Positions 40,001 through 51,300 of a stretch of 64,000 bases of DNA are shown here, one piece after another. Under the pieces are notes generated by a model that saw only the letters and a program-made list of their open reading frames with translations, did not search any database and was not told the origin of the DNA. Both the position numbers and the translations under genes were made by a program. The stretch spans positions 12,012,001 through 12,076,000 of the forward strand of contig NC_132976.1 of NCBI RefSeq assembly GCF_047496725.1. Reading direction: 5' to 3'. The DNA is from Anoplolepis gracilipes (taxonomy: Eukaryota > Arthropoda > Insecta > Hymenoptera > Formicidae). Each line of letters opens with the position of its first letter. The first letter of the stretch is position 1.

Positions 40001-40227
40001 GAATTTTCTTCCTTTTTCTTTCCATCGGAGCTTTCCTTGTTATCAGAACTCACTTTGTCATCTTCCTTTACCACCCATTTATTATTTTCTTGATCAAATC
40101 TGTAGGTAATGTTTGTTGCTTTATCGGTATAGATGTAAGTTTGACCGTCAAACTCATAGTTTTTCATAAGATCCTCTTGTTTCTCCGACTCCTCTGTGTT
40201 TTCTGTGACTGACTGTGAATCAGCCAT
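18910..40227 (-). CDS. HTATSF1: HIV Tat-specific factor 1 homolog (Tat-SF1/Cus2-family splicing factor)
   Basis: Five coding exons on the minus strand (40227-39511, 23422-23256, 21354-21168, 19606-19470, 19036-18910) join in frame with GT-AG introns to give 444 residues. The N-terminal half carries two aromatic Tyr/Trp-rich motifs (about 24-54 and 86-130). RRM1 starts near 182 (IYVSGLP) and is split by the 16-kb intron after CTYIK. The linker contains the family motif DWRPER (298-303). RRM2 (about 313-400) is a U2AF-homology motif with the diagnostic Arg-Trp-Phe at 384-386. Relatives act in the nucleus on U2 snRNP by binding SF3B1, and in transcription elongation. The C-terminus is short and Lys/Glu-rich, unlike the long acidic tail of vertebrate proteins. 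The start is the ATG at 40227, in the exon following a 5' UTR intron; the longer upstream frame is intronic. A lectin gene is nested in the second intron. Confidence 0.93.
19037..23255. other. HTATSF1 introns 3-5 (19037-19469, 19607-21167, 21355-23255)
   Basis: Non-coding intron sequence. It includes a (TA)n tract at 19871-19902, a CA/TG tract near 20630-20642, A-rich tracts at about 21111-21160 just downstream of an exon, a CpG-rich patch at 21640-22900 and an (AAATT)n repeat at about 23149-23178. Open frames of up to 139 codons in the CpG-rich patch have no matching splice sites or recognisable sequence. Confidence 0.6.
27264..27322. repeat. (TA)n-(CA)n-(TA)n microsatellite
   Basis: A TA run, about nine CA units, then a longer TA run ending in CGCGCGC. 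Compound simple repeat. Confidence 0.9.
28047..28089. repeat. (TA)n microsatellite
   Basis: About 42 nt of uninterrupted TA dinucleotides. Confidence 0.9.
31600..32092 (+). promoter_or_regulatory. CpG-rich upstream region and probable 5' UTR of the lectin gene
   Basis: A sharp CpG-rich block in an AT-rich intron ends at the ATG of the lectin signal-peptide exon (32093). It contains a poly(T) tract at about 31926-31940. Open frames cross it on both strands, so I do not read it as coding. Its position suggests promoter and 5' UTR. Confidence 0.4.
32093..38591 (+). CDS. Secreted C-type lectin-domain protein with a long basic tail
   Basis: Six exons (32093-32129, 34266-34283, 37322-37588, 37668-37901, 38017-38221, 38357-38591) join in phase to 331 residues. 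Exons 1-2 and the start of 3 give a signal peptide (MWKCWILFLCFAAFAQFL, then a small-residue cleavage region). The C-type lectin fold spans about 51-180, with six cysteines (FAC, RFCY, FHC, WHC, ARSC, YIC) and the WIGG motif. The sugar/calcium positions are altered: EPG replaces EPN/QPD, and the WND motif before the fifth cysteine is KWSAR. Canonical Ca2+-dependent sugar binding is therefore doubtful. Residues about 186-331 are Arg/Lys-rich and low in complexity, suggesting an extracellular matrix or cuticle role, but that is inference. The gene lies wholly inside an intron of minus-strand HTATSF1. An insect schlaff/Clect27-type orthologue is possible but unproven. Confidence 0.87.
34266..34283 (+). 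other. 18-nt microexon of the lectin gene
   Basis: A TTTTGCAG acceptor and a perfect GTAAGT donor bracket 18 nt. They join phase 1 on both sides and add A-F-A-Q-F-L to the hydrophobic core of the signal peptide. Skipping it keeps the frame but shortens the hydrophobic core to about ten residues, so its use could control secretion efficiency. Supported by sequence only. Confidence 0.65.
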
Positions 40228-40263
40228 CTTCAATAGTTCATAAGTCAGTTTCTGAACAACAAA

Positions 40264-40990
40264 TCTGCAATACAGAAAGATAGAAATCATTATTGATAAA
40301 AAATAAATACATTTATATATAATAAATATATACATTTTGATTATTATGCAGAAATTTAAATAATATGTACATAGCATGGATATCTAATGACTAATTATTA
40401 GCTCATTAACACTTATAGTAACATGACTAATATTAATCAATCAGCAGCATTACTTAGCTATTATTGACCTGTCACGATAGAAAAATACAAGGCAACGAAA
40501 GGCAAGGAAAAAATATAAATTGCAGAATATTGTGCAAATATTTTTATGACATATCCGAATAATAATATAATATATTTAATTTTCGCTCATAGTTTTACGT
40601 AGTCCATTAACTTTTATTCTTACAGTTTCTAAATAAAGCACAGGAACAGGTGATTTAAACCAGTTTATATAGCAATTTGATAAAATAAGGTTAGAAATAT
40701 GACGAGAACCGACACTAAAAGAATTTCAACAATACTTACCAGTATACTTATGCCATCGGCAAATTCCGCAGGAATTATTACGCTAATTAATGAATAATTC
40801 TTGAATTTACAATAATAATTACACTAACAATAATTACATTCTAATTGTGCAACTGATAGAGAACCAGGCTACGTGACCGACGCGCGATATATGTCATAAT
40901 ACAGAACACAGATAAGATTACGGGGTCTGTCAGACTACCACACAAAAATTGCCTTGGACACGTTTTCGAAAGCACCGACGAGGTACTGTC
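40264..40990 (-). other. 5' UTR intron and non-coding first exon of HTATSF1
   Basis: An acceptor (TTTCTGTATTGCAG on the minus strand, exon begins at 40264) precedes the start-codon exon. A strong donor GTAAGTATTG lies just below 40740. The simplest reading is a non-coding exon from about 40990 to 40740 and a 476-bp intron. The upper limit of the first exon is not visible. Confidence 0.5.
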
Positions 40991-41099
40991 AATGCTTATT
41001 GTGGAAAAAAACTAACTGCCCGCTACTGTAGGTAAATCTTTGCATTATTGTTATCCAGTAATAATAAAAAACATTAGTGATTCGATACAATAAAACCTT

Positions 41100-43170
41100 T
41101 ATTTTGTTATTGTTGAAACGTAAAAAATTTATATATTTCTAATAATAAAGCAATAGCTGGATGAGCTAAAATATTTGCACGATTAAAATAATATTTATGT
41201 ATAAATAATGAGATTATCTCCAATACATTCAAAACAGTCGGTAAAGTCATCAATCTTCAATTATCGACCTCGAGTCTTGAACCATATGACTGCAACGAAA
41301 ATTTGCTCGTTCAAAGTACCCAGCACCAGTACCTTGTCAGTGATATAGATTTTCATAAGTAAGTTTGCTCAAAAGGATTATGTCCTTTAGAAAAAAATAT
41401 GATTATTATTTTTTTAAATAGAATTTTTTAATAATTAATAAAAATATTAATATAATCTTTTTATTTTCATATAGATATGAAAGGTTCTCTAATGAGACTG
41501 AATGAAATATCAGATATATGCATACATAAAGCACTTATAACTCAAGCAGCAGCAAATTTTATGTCAAACATAAAGGTGTGTATGTCTATTATTAAACTTG
41601 GAAGAGTAATAAATATATAAATATATATACTTAAAATAGAATATATTTTAATAATGAATAATTTATTATTAATATATTTTGAGAAACAACAAATATATTT
41701 ATGTCGTATGGAGATATTAAATACTATACGACTGTACATAACAATATTATACATATTTCTTATCAGCTTTCGATATACATGTATTATATTTTTCAGATGT
41801 CTATACAAAGAATACCTTATTCACCATATGTCAAAATAGATACTACTGATGTAATATTATATGAAATGATTTCTACATTTGCAAGTACATAGTATTTTTT
41901 TTGTTTCTATATTTTTTCTGTGTTCTTGTATAATTATAGTGAAATATAATTTGCCGTATTGTTTTATACAGGTTTTAATGGCAATGAATGGAGTCAAATT
42001 GGCCTATAATTTATTAAGCGAATTAATTCAGGAATATTATGCAGCACTCTTTATGTATATTTTTTTTAATGGGAATATTTGCTTGATGTAAATGGTGCTA
42101 AGAAGAGTCCAACTTTCCAGATGTTAACCAGAAAAGAAATATCTGATATGTCTTATATAATATACTTACGTTAACTAGAAATTCAATCAAACAGAAGAAG
42201 GTAGCAATTTTAATTTCTTTAGCACTAGCATATTGTTTATTATAATATTAAAAAAAACTTTTCTTGTAGTACGTTTCTGAAATGAAGGATATTGTCTATG
42301 TACCAAAGTCGAATGTGAGACTAAAAGTTAACAAATGGATTAATAGATTGAGTAAGCGAATCAAACAAAATGTAAAATGTTAAAAGTCATTCTAAATAAA
42401 ATAGTGTACATGACAATTATACGTACATCTTTTCAAATTTAACTACTTGCGTAGCGCAGCCAAGTCCTATTTATAAATAGGAAGAGACATTTAAACATTG
42501 CAATAGCTTTAATTGATAATACTATTTTCATTCTTCTAGATGATCTATAACTGATGTTGATATTGCAGCTAGAAAATTGCTACGAAATACTTTGCCAAAC
42601 AGAACAAACCATTTACATTTACATTTTACAGGTATCTATTAGAATTATTCAAGTATCTAAGATATATATTTGCTATGTAGATTTGAATAAAAATTACTTT
42701 TATTGAACTTAACATGTTAAAAATATAAATATATTAAAAATAATAAACATTAAAAATATAATAATTAAAAATATATATTGTTCAACAGCATGGAAGAATG
42801 TAAAGTACTTTGCAGTCTAGTATTATGGTGAAGAGTGAATTAGATTTCTTTAACGCAAGTCAGGGGAATTAAAGCAATGATTTGGAACGGACTATATTCA
42901 TACAAAATTAAATTCAGACCGAGATCGAACGAGGATGTTGAAAATATTAAAATAATCATTGAATCTACTCTAACGTACAACATTGAAGACAAACTTAGTA
43001 ATTATTATGCTTCATTTAAAAGCATATTTATAATAATTTTATTGATAGTTTCTAATTTTCTTTTTTCTATTACAATTAATTTTTGCTTATCTTACAGGTC
43101 TGTTTGCTTACTATATAACTGATTGTAACACAACAGAGGAAAAAATATATGATAAGGAAAAGCTTTAAGT
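41100..43170 (+). pseudogene. Exon-like fragments that do not join; unidentified or decayed gene
   Basis: Several short open stretches follow acceptor-like sites: about 41475-41575 (MKGSLMRLNE...), 41798-41890 (MSIQRIPYSP...), 41972-42090 (VLMAMNGVKLAYN...), 42271-42381 (YVSEMKDIVY...) and 42877-43030 (MIWNGLYSYK...). A further open stretch at about 41210-41360 ends at a GTAAGT donor. The reading phases do not match: joining the 41360 donor to the 41475 acceptor meets a TGA after nine codons. Either this is a decaying gene or real exons have been missed. I recognise no family. It is divergent from HTATSF1. Confidence 0.25.
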
Positions 43171-44002
43171 GAAGATATAGCTGCGTTAAAGATTATTTTG
43201 TCTGTAACTTTAGAGCAATTCTTTATTTAGTTTGCCAAAGATATTGAAATGTCTATACAGTGTCTTTAACTTGTATTATTAATTACGAAAGAATATAATT
43301 AATAATATATAAATTGAATATGAATACTAATATGTACTTATAAATAGACTGATAACATATTAATACATTGATTATGTTAAAAATTTGTTTTTAAAATATA
43401 ATTGATCACATAATATGTAGTTTTATTTAACGAGTAGTTATTACTACAAGTTATACAATTATACCAAGTGAATATTTTTCCATACTATTTTTAAATTATT
43501 TAAATTATACTACAATAAAAATATTTTATTATAAAATCATAATGTAGAAAATTTTGCCTGTATATTGATATAGAAGAAAAGAAATTATTAAATTTTGTGT
43601 ATGTATATAATATATGTATATAAATATAAAAATAATTTACACATTTCATAATGTTAATACACCTTTCATTTATTCAAAGAATAATAACATATGAAAACAT
43701 CTCAAAATTCATACATAATCATAATCTATATATATAAAAGCATGTACAATAATGTGCAATACATATTACATTTTGTTAATTGTAAATTGTTAATTATACA
43801 ATCACGTTATATACATATGCATACAAACACTTGATGAATAAATAATACCTTAAAGGTGATATAACCATATTTATAAAAGAAATTGAACACTTCCATTCGA
43901 TGTACAAAAGCGACTTGAAAAAATTATGGGATTTCTCATGAATAAAATACACTCGTACTTTAAATAAAGAAAAAGATTTACGAATAATATATATACTCAG
44001 GT

Positions 44003-44145
44003 AGAACAAAAAGTCACAATAATGTCAAAATACGTCAAAATGACAAAAAAATGATCGAAAAGTGAGTTTTTGTAATCATATTTTCGTCATTTTGATGTCA
44101 TTTGACGTTACTTTGATATCATAATTTTTTGTTTTACTTAGATAG

Positions 44146-44146
<1 letters not shown>
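44003..44146. mobile_element. Short imperfect hairpin element rich in GTCA words
   Basis: The left half (AGAACAAAAAGTCAC ... CGTCAAAATGAC) and right half (GTCATTTTGATG ... TTTTTTGTTTTACT) are imperfect reverse complements around a short loop near 44070. The core word CGTCAAAATG and the CTCAG|GTAG left boundary resemble the ends of the 4720-5292 element, so it may be a degenerate or internally deleted relative. A (TA)n tract abuts its right end. Confidence 0.5.

Positions 44147-44186
<40 letters not shown>
44147..44186. repeat. (TA)n microsatellite
   Basis: About 38 nt of TA dinucleotides directly next to the hairpin element. Confidence 0.9.
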
Positions 44187-44188
<2 letters not shown>

Positions 44189-44504
44189 TCCGAATAATAT
44201 AAAATTCATGCTATATGAACATGTCGATGACTCTTGAATTCCCTATTTAATATTAATATTCACTACTTGTCTAATTATTTTGAGAGTTTGGTCCTTGATA
44301 TGTCCGTGATCACCACGATTCCTATGATGAAAGGATACATTTTTAAATAGCAAAACACATTAATATGTTCAAATCGTTCTCAATTACGTAAACAAATAAT
44401 TAAATTAATTATTACGAGTATCCGATTTTCACTGAAAGCGTGTTAGATCCTAAAAATGATTTTTGAGTTTAACAGATCGTCGGTAAGAAACTTCGAGAAA
44501 AATT

Positions 44505-44735
44505 CTTCTGTCACACTTTTAGTAAAGTTTACCGAGGATTTGTTACATCTCCGAAAAAAGCTTGCACCGAAGACTTATCACACCCCCGGTAAAGTCCGCG
44601 TCAAGGGTCTGTTGCACCCTCGATAAAGACGGCACCGAGGGTTTGTCACATCACCTCCGATAAAGCCTGTATCGGTGATCTATCGCATCACCCTCCGTAA
44701 AGTCCGCACCGTTTGTTACACTTCCGGCAATGCTA
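44505..44735 (+). repeat. Degenerate minisatellite, about 37-bp unit, roughly six copies
   Basis: Repeated words CACCGAGGGTTTGTCACATC and CCTCCGATAAAGTCCG alternate. Full-length units of 37 bp begin at about 44569, 44633 and 44670, with a shorter 31-bp unit between the first two and partial units at each end. Units differ by several substitutions, so the array is old. It is more GC-rich than the surrounding AT-rich DNA. No stop-free frame spans all units, so it is probably non-coding. Confidence 0.7.
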
Positions 44736-45186
44736 ATCGGAAATTAATCTATTACATCTCTCGTAATAGCGTGCCGTTAATAAGGCACTTATCAAAATTT
44801 ATTGAATATATAAAAAAATTTTTGAGTTGCTGATTATTATTATTAAAAAAAAAATCATATTGATATTTAGTTTGTGTTATTCATTCATTCTTAGACACTC
44901 TTTATTATTTTAAATTTATATTATTATATAAAATATAAATAAATATTTTTACAATTTCTAATCTATACCTTTATTATATATATATATATATAATTATATA
45001 GTTTTTAATCTATACGCGTGATAAAATTCCACATACATACATTTAAATCAGTAAAAACAAAACAATTAAAAATAAAAACATTTTAAGCCAAAACAATAAT
45101 TCATTAATATGTGAAAAAAAGCATATTTTCATTAATATAAATTTACATATATGCATACATACATGCATATACGCACAAATAACAAT

Positions 45187-45411
45187 AATGTATTTTTTCT
45201 ATCTTTTTTTTATCCCTTTAAACCTCTTATTCCCTCTCTTTTTCTTCTCTTCCTTTTTCTTAATCTCTTACCTTACCTCAGTCTTATTTCTCTCATCCCT
45301 TTTCTCTTCTTTTTTTCCATCTCTTTTCTGTCTCTTTTTCTTTTTTTTACTCTTTCTCTCTCTCTCTTTTTTTCCATGTAGAGAAAGAGAGGGAAAGAGA
45401 GAGAGAGAGAG

Positions 45412-45457
<46 letters not shown>
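45187..45457. repeat. Pyrimidine tract, GA tract and (TG)n tract in series
   Basis: About 190 nt are almost entirely T and C on the plus strand. After CATGTA the strand switches to a GAGA-rich purine run and then to about 22 TG units. Strand asymmetry with a mirror-like purine/pyrimidine switch can adopt H-DNA, and (TG)n can adopt Z-DNA. It lies about 0.4 kb upstream of the RPGR-like first exon. Confidence 0.8.
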
Positions 45458-45458
<1 letters not shown>

Positions 45459-45571
45459 AGTGCCAGGAGAGAAAAAACAGCAAAGTAAAATATTTATAAT
45501 AAAATATTTTTGTACATATTGATTAATACATATTTCACAATAGTATATATTAAATTTGTATAATTCTTTGA

Positions 45572-45574
<3 letters not shown>

Positions 45575-45614
<40 letters not shown>
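45575..45614. repeat. (TA)n microsatellite
   Basis: About 40 nt of TA dinucleotides upstream of the RPGR-like first exon. Confidence 0.9.
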
Positions 45615-45619
<5 letters not shown>

Positions 45620-45891
45620 AAATTGTATATTTTTATTCTAATAAAAATGCAAAGAGAAGAAGAGAGTGGGCAGAGCGGATGATTTTCGACAATGTTGGAG
45701 AACCGCGCGCCGATCGCTCCCATTCTTTTTATTATGAGGAAAACAGCGACGCGGTTGTGCCATTAGAAATTGATTTCCAGTTGCTAGGATACATGGTGGT
45801 CGCCTTTGAAAGTGCCAGCACCGGCGAGCGTGTCCGCTTACCTGGCGGTCAGTCGGCTACAAGTTGCGCGGCGCAAGGTATACACGCAAGC

Positions 45892-48349
45892 ATGGGCCTG
45901 CCGGACATAGAGACTATACCCGGTAAAACGAAAGGAAAAGACGAGAGAGATTTGTGTGATGACGCACACGCACCTGAGAGACAGTATTGCACGCATAAAT
46001 TCGTCACGCACCGCAATCTGATCGACACGAATTTATTCTGGATCGCGTAGAATCGCCGGCCGCGATCGATCCTTGAAACCGACGCCCGGGCACCGCTCCC
46101 CCGACATTATTAAAGCCCCCGCACCACGTACCCCTGCTTCGCTCCGTGCCGGTTGTCCGTGTGAAGTAACGAGAATCGATATTACCTGTCGCCGTTATCA
46201 AACGATCACGTATACGCACGGCGCATAAAATATATATATATATATATATATAGGTGGAAATTACAGTAATTTATATAGTCACTCGATGACAAATAGATTC
46301 ATCGCAATTAAGCCGCAAGAGAGGCTCGCAAAAGTTTTAAACTATACCTTGAAGAACTATAATATTTTATATTACATTTGTTCTTATAATATACACACTT
46401 TGTAAGGCGGAAATATATTCTCGCGGCAGTGCACATAATCAACAGTTTGCAATCTTTTGTTCGTAAAATATAAGCTTGTAAGATAGATTATATATGCGCT
46501 TTAATCTGCATGACGTTCAATATATACTGAATAGCGAATAGTAGCGAATTGTTTAGTAGCATGTTGCTACCAGCACAATCCGACCATTAATCGGCTAATG
46601 CCACCGTGATCATGCGAGTCATGTATGTGCATTCGTATCATTAACTTACTGGTGTTATCACACCAGTTGTTGTTGCAAGTTCTGCAAAATGCTTCGGCGA
46701 GCGTCGTTTAATAAACTTGTATATTTATAGTAATAATTTATCGTAAATACACAAATCGACGCAAATCAACAAGAATCAATTAAAGCACGTCGATTTTATG
46801 TTAAATGCGAGAATCATTATTTCCTTTGTCTTCAATGATATTTGTTATAACTATATTTATACACATATATTGCTTATAAATTAATCCATTTTTTTATTAT
46901 TTTTTTTTTTTTTAATTGTGTTCCCGTATCTCATCTTTCTTGTCTTTTTGTATATTTTTTGTTCGCACAGTTAAATCTTTTTATGCTTACGTCATTTTTT
47001 TTAATTTTTAATAGCATCTTAAGCTTATAATTGACATCTCTTATGATTCGTTGCTTTTTTACATTTATGTTTTACATTTATATGATTAGATTATTACTCA
47101 CTCGCGCTCAATCGCTATCGACTATCACATTATATAATACATATATCTTTTGTGGAGCAATTCGGTGGCTATTAACCTACGGGTCAATAACCGTAGAAAT
47201 ATGCAAACTTTAGCTATTAATCTTCCACAAAGTCGAATATGTTTGCTTTCATTTTCTCAGTATTTTATAATTTCTCGTACAAACTCCAAAGTTATGATAC
47301 TAATAATAAAATTAATAATTCAAGAGATTTATAAATTTAAAGAAATCTAGAAGTAATATAAGATAAATTAAAAATCTAAAAATCTTAAAATTCAAAAACA
47401 TAAAAATAATTAACTAAACTAAAAATTCTCAAATTTGAAGAATCGTAAAATTTGGGAATTAAGATTTAAAAAATTAAGAAAACTTTTAAAAATCTAAGGC
47501 AAAATTTCGAAGATTTAGAGATCTGATGGTCTGAATATTATAATCTTTTTCGTACAATATTTTGCACGAGGAGTCTTCTAACGGGATAAATCGCACTGAG
47601 ATAACTTGCGTTGCTTTCCGACGAAGAATAATGAATTATGCATAAGGCCGCTATTTGAACTTTTGATAAGAAAGACGCAAGCGTAAATCTCGAAGGATTT
47701 ATCGCCAGTTTTGCGTTATTGACCTTTGCACGAAGGGAGACCGAAATGCCGCTGTTAATCTCACGTTGAGGCGGCATTCGGTGTCTTAACACCTTTCCGG
47801 TCCTTTTTACTTTGCGCTGGCTTTAAACTTAATTTATGCTAAAGTTATGCAACGATAAAATTGCCTGCAAGCTATATCCATGCATCGCCCACAGTGCATG
47901 GAAATAGAAACATTTGAGATGTCGACAATTAAAAAAGAAAGTTAATTTCTTTTAGAATTATATCTACATTTTATTATCACAAGTAATATAATTGAACAAC
48001 AATGTCATCTTCTGTAACAATTCATTTTTTTTTCTAAAAAAAATATTAAAATATATACAGCTACATGTGTGGAAGATATTAGAAAGCCGCTATCTATGTA
48101 ATTATACTTCCTATTACTGTACACGTTGCGTCTAAAGTCATTATGTATACTTTTGCTCAAGTCGAAGATTAAAGATTGCCACAAGTGGTTCCATGTGCAA
48201 TATATAGATGATGTATCCCTGTAATATTTATAGCTTTATATCAGAATGATTGCAATCTTGCATGCCGTAAATATAACGTCGTAATAATGCATTCGCTGTT
48301 ACACAAAGTAGAGTATAATCCACGAAGATGTTGCATAATTTCTTTCGAA

Positions 48350-48381
<32 letters not shown>

Positions 48382-51300
48382 TATTTGAAATCTCTCTTTT
48401 ACTCAAAGGTATAAACTTTTGAATAAGAGAAACCAGTCCAAAAATAAAGGAAAAAAAATTCGTAAAATCTCGCGATTTCTCAGAGCGAAGATCTTTGAAC
48501 GCAAGATCTGTCGATCGAAGAAATTCGTTCAAAGATAGAAAACCTCGATTCATCCTGCCTTCAATATTTAACGATTGTATCGACCTTTGTACATTGTAGA
48601 GACTGGGGCAGTCTTCACGATCGGCCGTAGCAGGTTTGCAGACAATGTTGCGTCACATTTCTTCATACGTAAGGATCCGGTCGTCGCCATTGAATGCGGG
48701 GATGAGCACTCTGCCGTTATTTGCCGTAAGTTTTACGCATGTTTCTTTTTGTAGGAATTTAGAATCTAGTTAAAAGAGTAGTTATTGTCCTTCTAAATCC
48801 AGGATGAAAGCCAGATCACAAACCTAGGTCGAACCTGAAGGTATTCTCTTAAATAGAATTAATAGTATATTATATCACTGATAGACAGTGCTTGTTAGTT
48901 ATAATATGCAATATAGCATTGCAAACAGTGAAATTGCACTGAAAGAATTAATTAGGTATTGGTAATGGCTGTTTTAATCAGTGATATTTTAAAACGCGTC
49001 TCATAATATTGTGAGATAAATTCGTAGCAATATATTTAATTAAAGAAATATATGAGTTTGGCTAATTGTAAGAGTCTTATTTATTTTTTTGTTATCACAT
49101 GTTAAGAATAAAAAAGTATGCATATTAATTACATAAAATCGTATTGCTATAATATATCACTCTCATTCTTATATGTATATGAGTAAAACATTAGATGGAG
49201 GAGTGCAAAGTGTGTGAAAAACTGAAAAACAATAAAATTCATTGATCTTAAAATCATTTGCTGAAATAATTTTAATAAATAAATTAAATCTAGATTTAGC
49301 TTAGATCAGGCACGATTAAATCAAAAATGATATTATTACATATATTATTATTCCATGCTAGACTCAGATTGAATTTGCATAGCTTGAATCATAAAAATAA
49401 CAGTGAAAATATTGATTCAGATTCTCTGGGGAAAAAAAACACGGTTACAACCCACTTTAGGGCCTATGATTAGTAGCCAAATTATTTGGCTCGTAACCCT
49501 AATTTTACGTAAATAATCTACCCTTAATTCCGCGTAATTAAAAAAAATTGCAATTATTTTGGGAGAAATTTTGACCTTTGTAGTTAGCAACTTAAATATT
49601 TTGATTAGTGCTTTTTAAATAAAAATTATCTTTGGGTAATTGGATATCGACGGAACTAATTGAGAGAATTGACTAGTACAACTTAAAAATCTTTGAAATA
49701 AATAGAATAGCTAATTGCAAAATTTAATTGCGAGTAATCCAAATAATTTAATTACTAATAAAGTGAGCTCCAAAGTGGATTGTAATCGTGTTTTTTTCCT
49801 AGAGTTAATTTGGACTAATTTTGAAATACATGAGCATGAATCATGGATATATAAAAAAGAAAGAAAGAAAGCAATGATACACTTCATGTTACGTTCATCG
49901 AATATCGTTAATCAATCGTCGTGGAATGTAAAGTTGTGTTGACAGTAAACTCATACATTAATGATAAACAATGGATTACAAACAAAAACTCTAATCAACA
50001 AAATTGTTTCTGTCCAAAAAAGCTATTTCTCTTTTTATTTTTTGTAAATTTATTTGCAAAATATTATTTTATTTTTGCTCGGATATTTACAGTTCGATCT
50101 TCATCGATAAAGCGCCTTTAAAGTCTTAAATTTTGATGTGCTATAAAATTTGTAGTTTCTATAAAATGAAAGTATATGATCCGAGTTTATATGATTTACA
50201 GCTTCTGTAACATGCAACGTAAATGATGTATATAGTCAGAACTATGCTTACATAGGAATATCCACTGTCCAGTAAATCGATATTGAACACGCAATGGTCA
50301 GTCTAGCCGACATTGTTGGCGTTATTAACTCAACGCGTCTCGAAAAAATTTATTGCGTTATTACTTTTCATACAAAAATATTACATTAGTAAAATGAAAA
50401 AAGCAATTATATACTAATAATTAATAAATAGATATTATCATTATCATCGTAGCTGCTCGCTAACATGAATATAATTTCAATCGATTTCATCCACTCGCGA
50501 TGCTTGTTTCATTCCTTTTATTTATTAATTTAAATATTATTAATGCTAGAAGTACCCATAAAAATGTTTATACAATTTTCCTCGAGATTTTTTCCGATGA
50601 TCTCAGAATGTATTTTGTTCTTGCGTAAGATTAATAGCTATCTTTATTTTTAGTACCATAAGCAAATTTACGTAACTAAATTTATTGCTAGTGGATTTAT
50701 ATTTTAAGATGCTTTTAGATCCTAAATTTCTTGAATTTCCTATATTATATAAGAAAAGATATCATCACAACATTAGGAATAGTTTCTGCGAAATTATGAT
50801 TTACCGAACGTATCTTTCATGCTTGCTTGGAACGCCTTTGCTTGCTTTTTATTTCAGAGACTGGCAGACTCTTCGTCTTTGGCAGTAACGATTGGGGTCA
50901 ACTGGGTCTGGGTCACAAGAATCATATCAGCAAGCCTTCGTGTGTAAAAAGTTTGTAATTGCCTTATCGTAATCTAGCAAAAAAGTTGATATAAATAGAG
51001 CTACTACGTTTTCAAATGTCACCATATCATTTTTGCGTCAACAAATCATTAACTATAATTTGTAAAAATATATTATTTTCTTGCACAAACTCTCTTCATT
51101 TATAAGAAATATCGAAAGTTCATACCCTCATCAGATATGTACATTATAAATAATTTCTTCAAAGCCATTTGTTTAATTAAATGCTGCTTAATATGATTTT
51201 AATGAGAATCCCATTTGTTATAGTCCTGAAACCAGAAAAAGTGACACACGTCGCATGCGGAAGAGCTCACACCTTAATATGTACAGGTGAGCAATGACGA

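Noticed and set aside
40228..40377. 50-residue hydrophobic extension of the HTATSF1 frame
   Set aside because: It crosses the acceptor at 40264 and comprises intron sequence; ATG 40227 begins the family-like protein.
45188..45499. Phe/Leu/Ser-rich 103-codon frame resembling a membrane protein
   Set aside because: It is a translation of the pyrimidine and (TG)n simple repeat.
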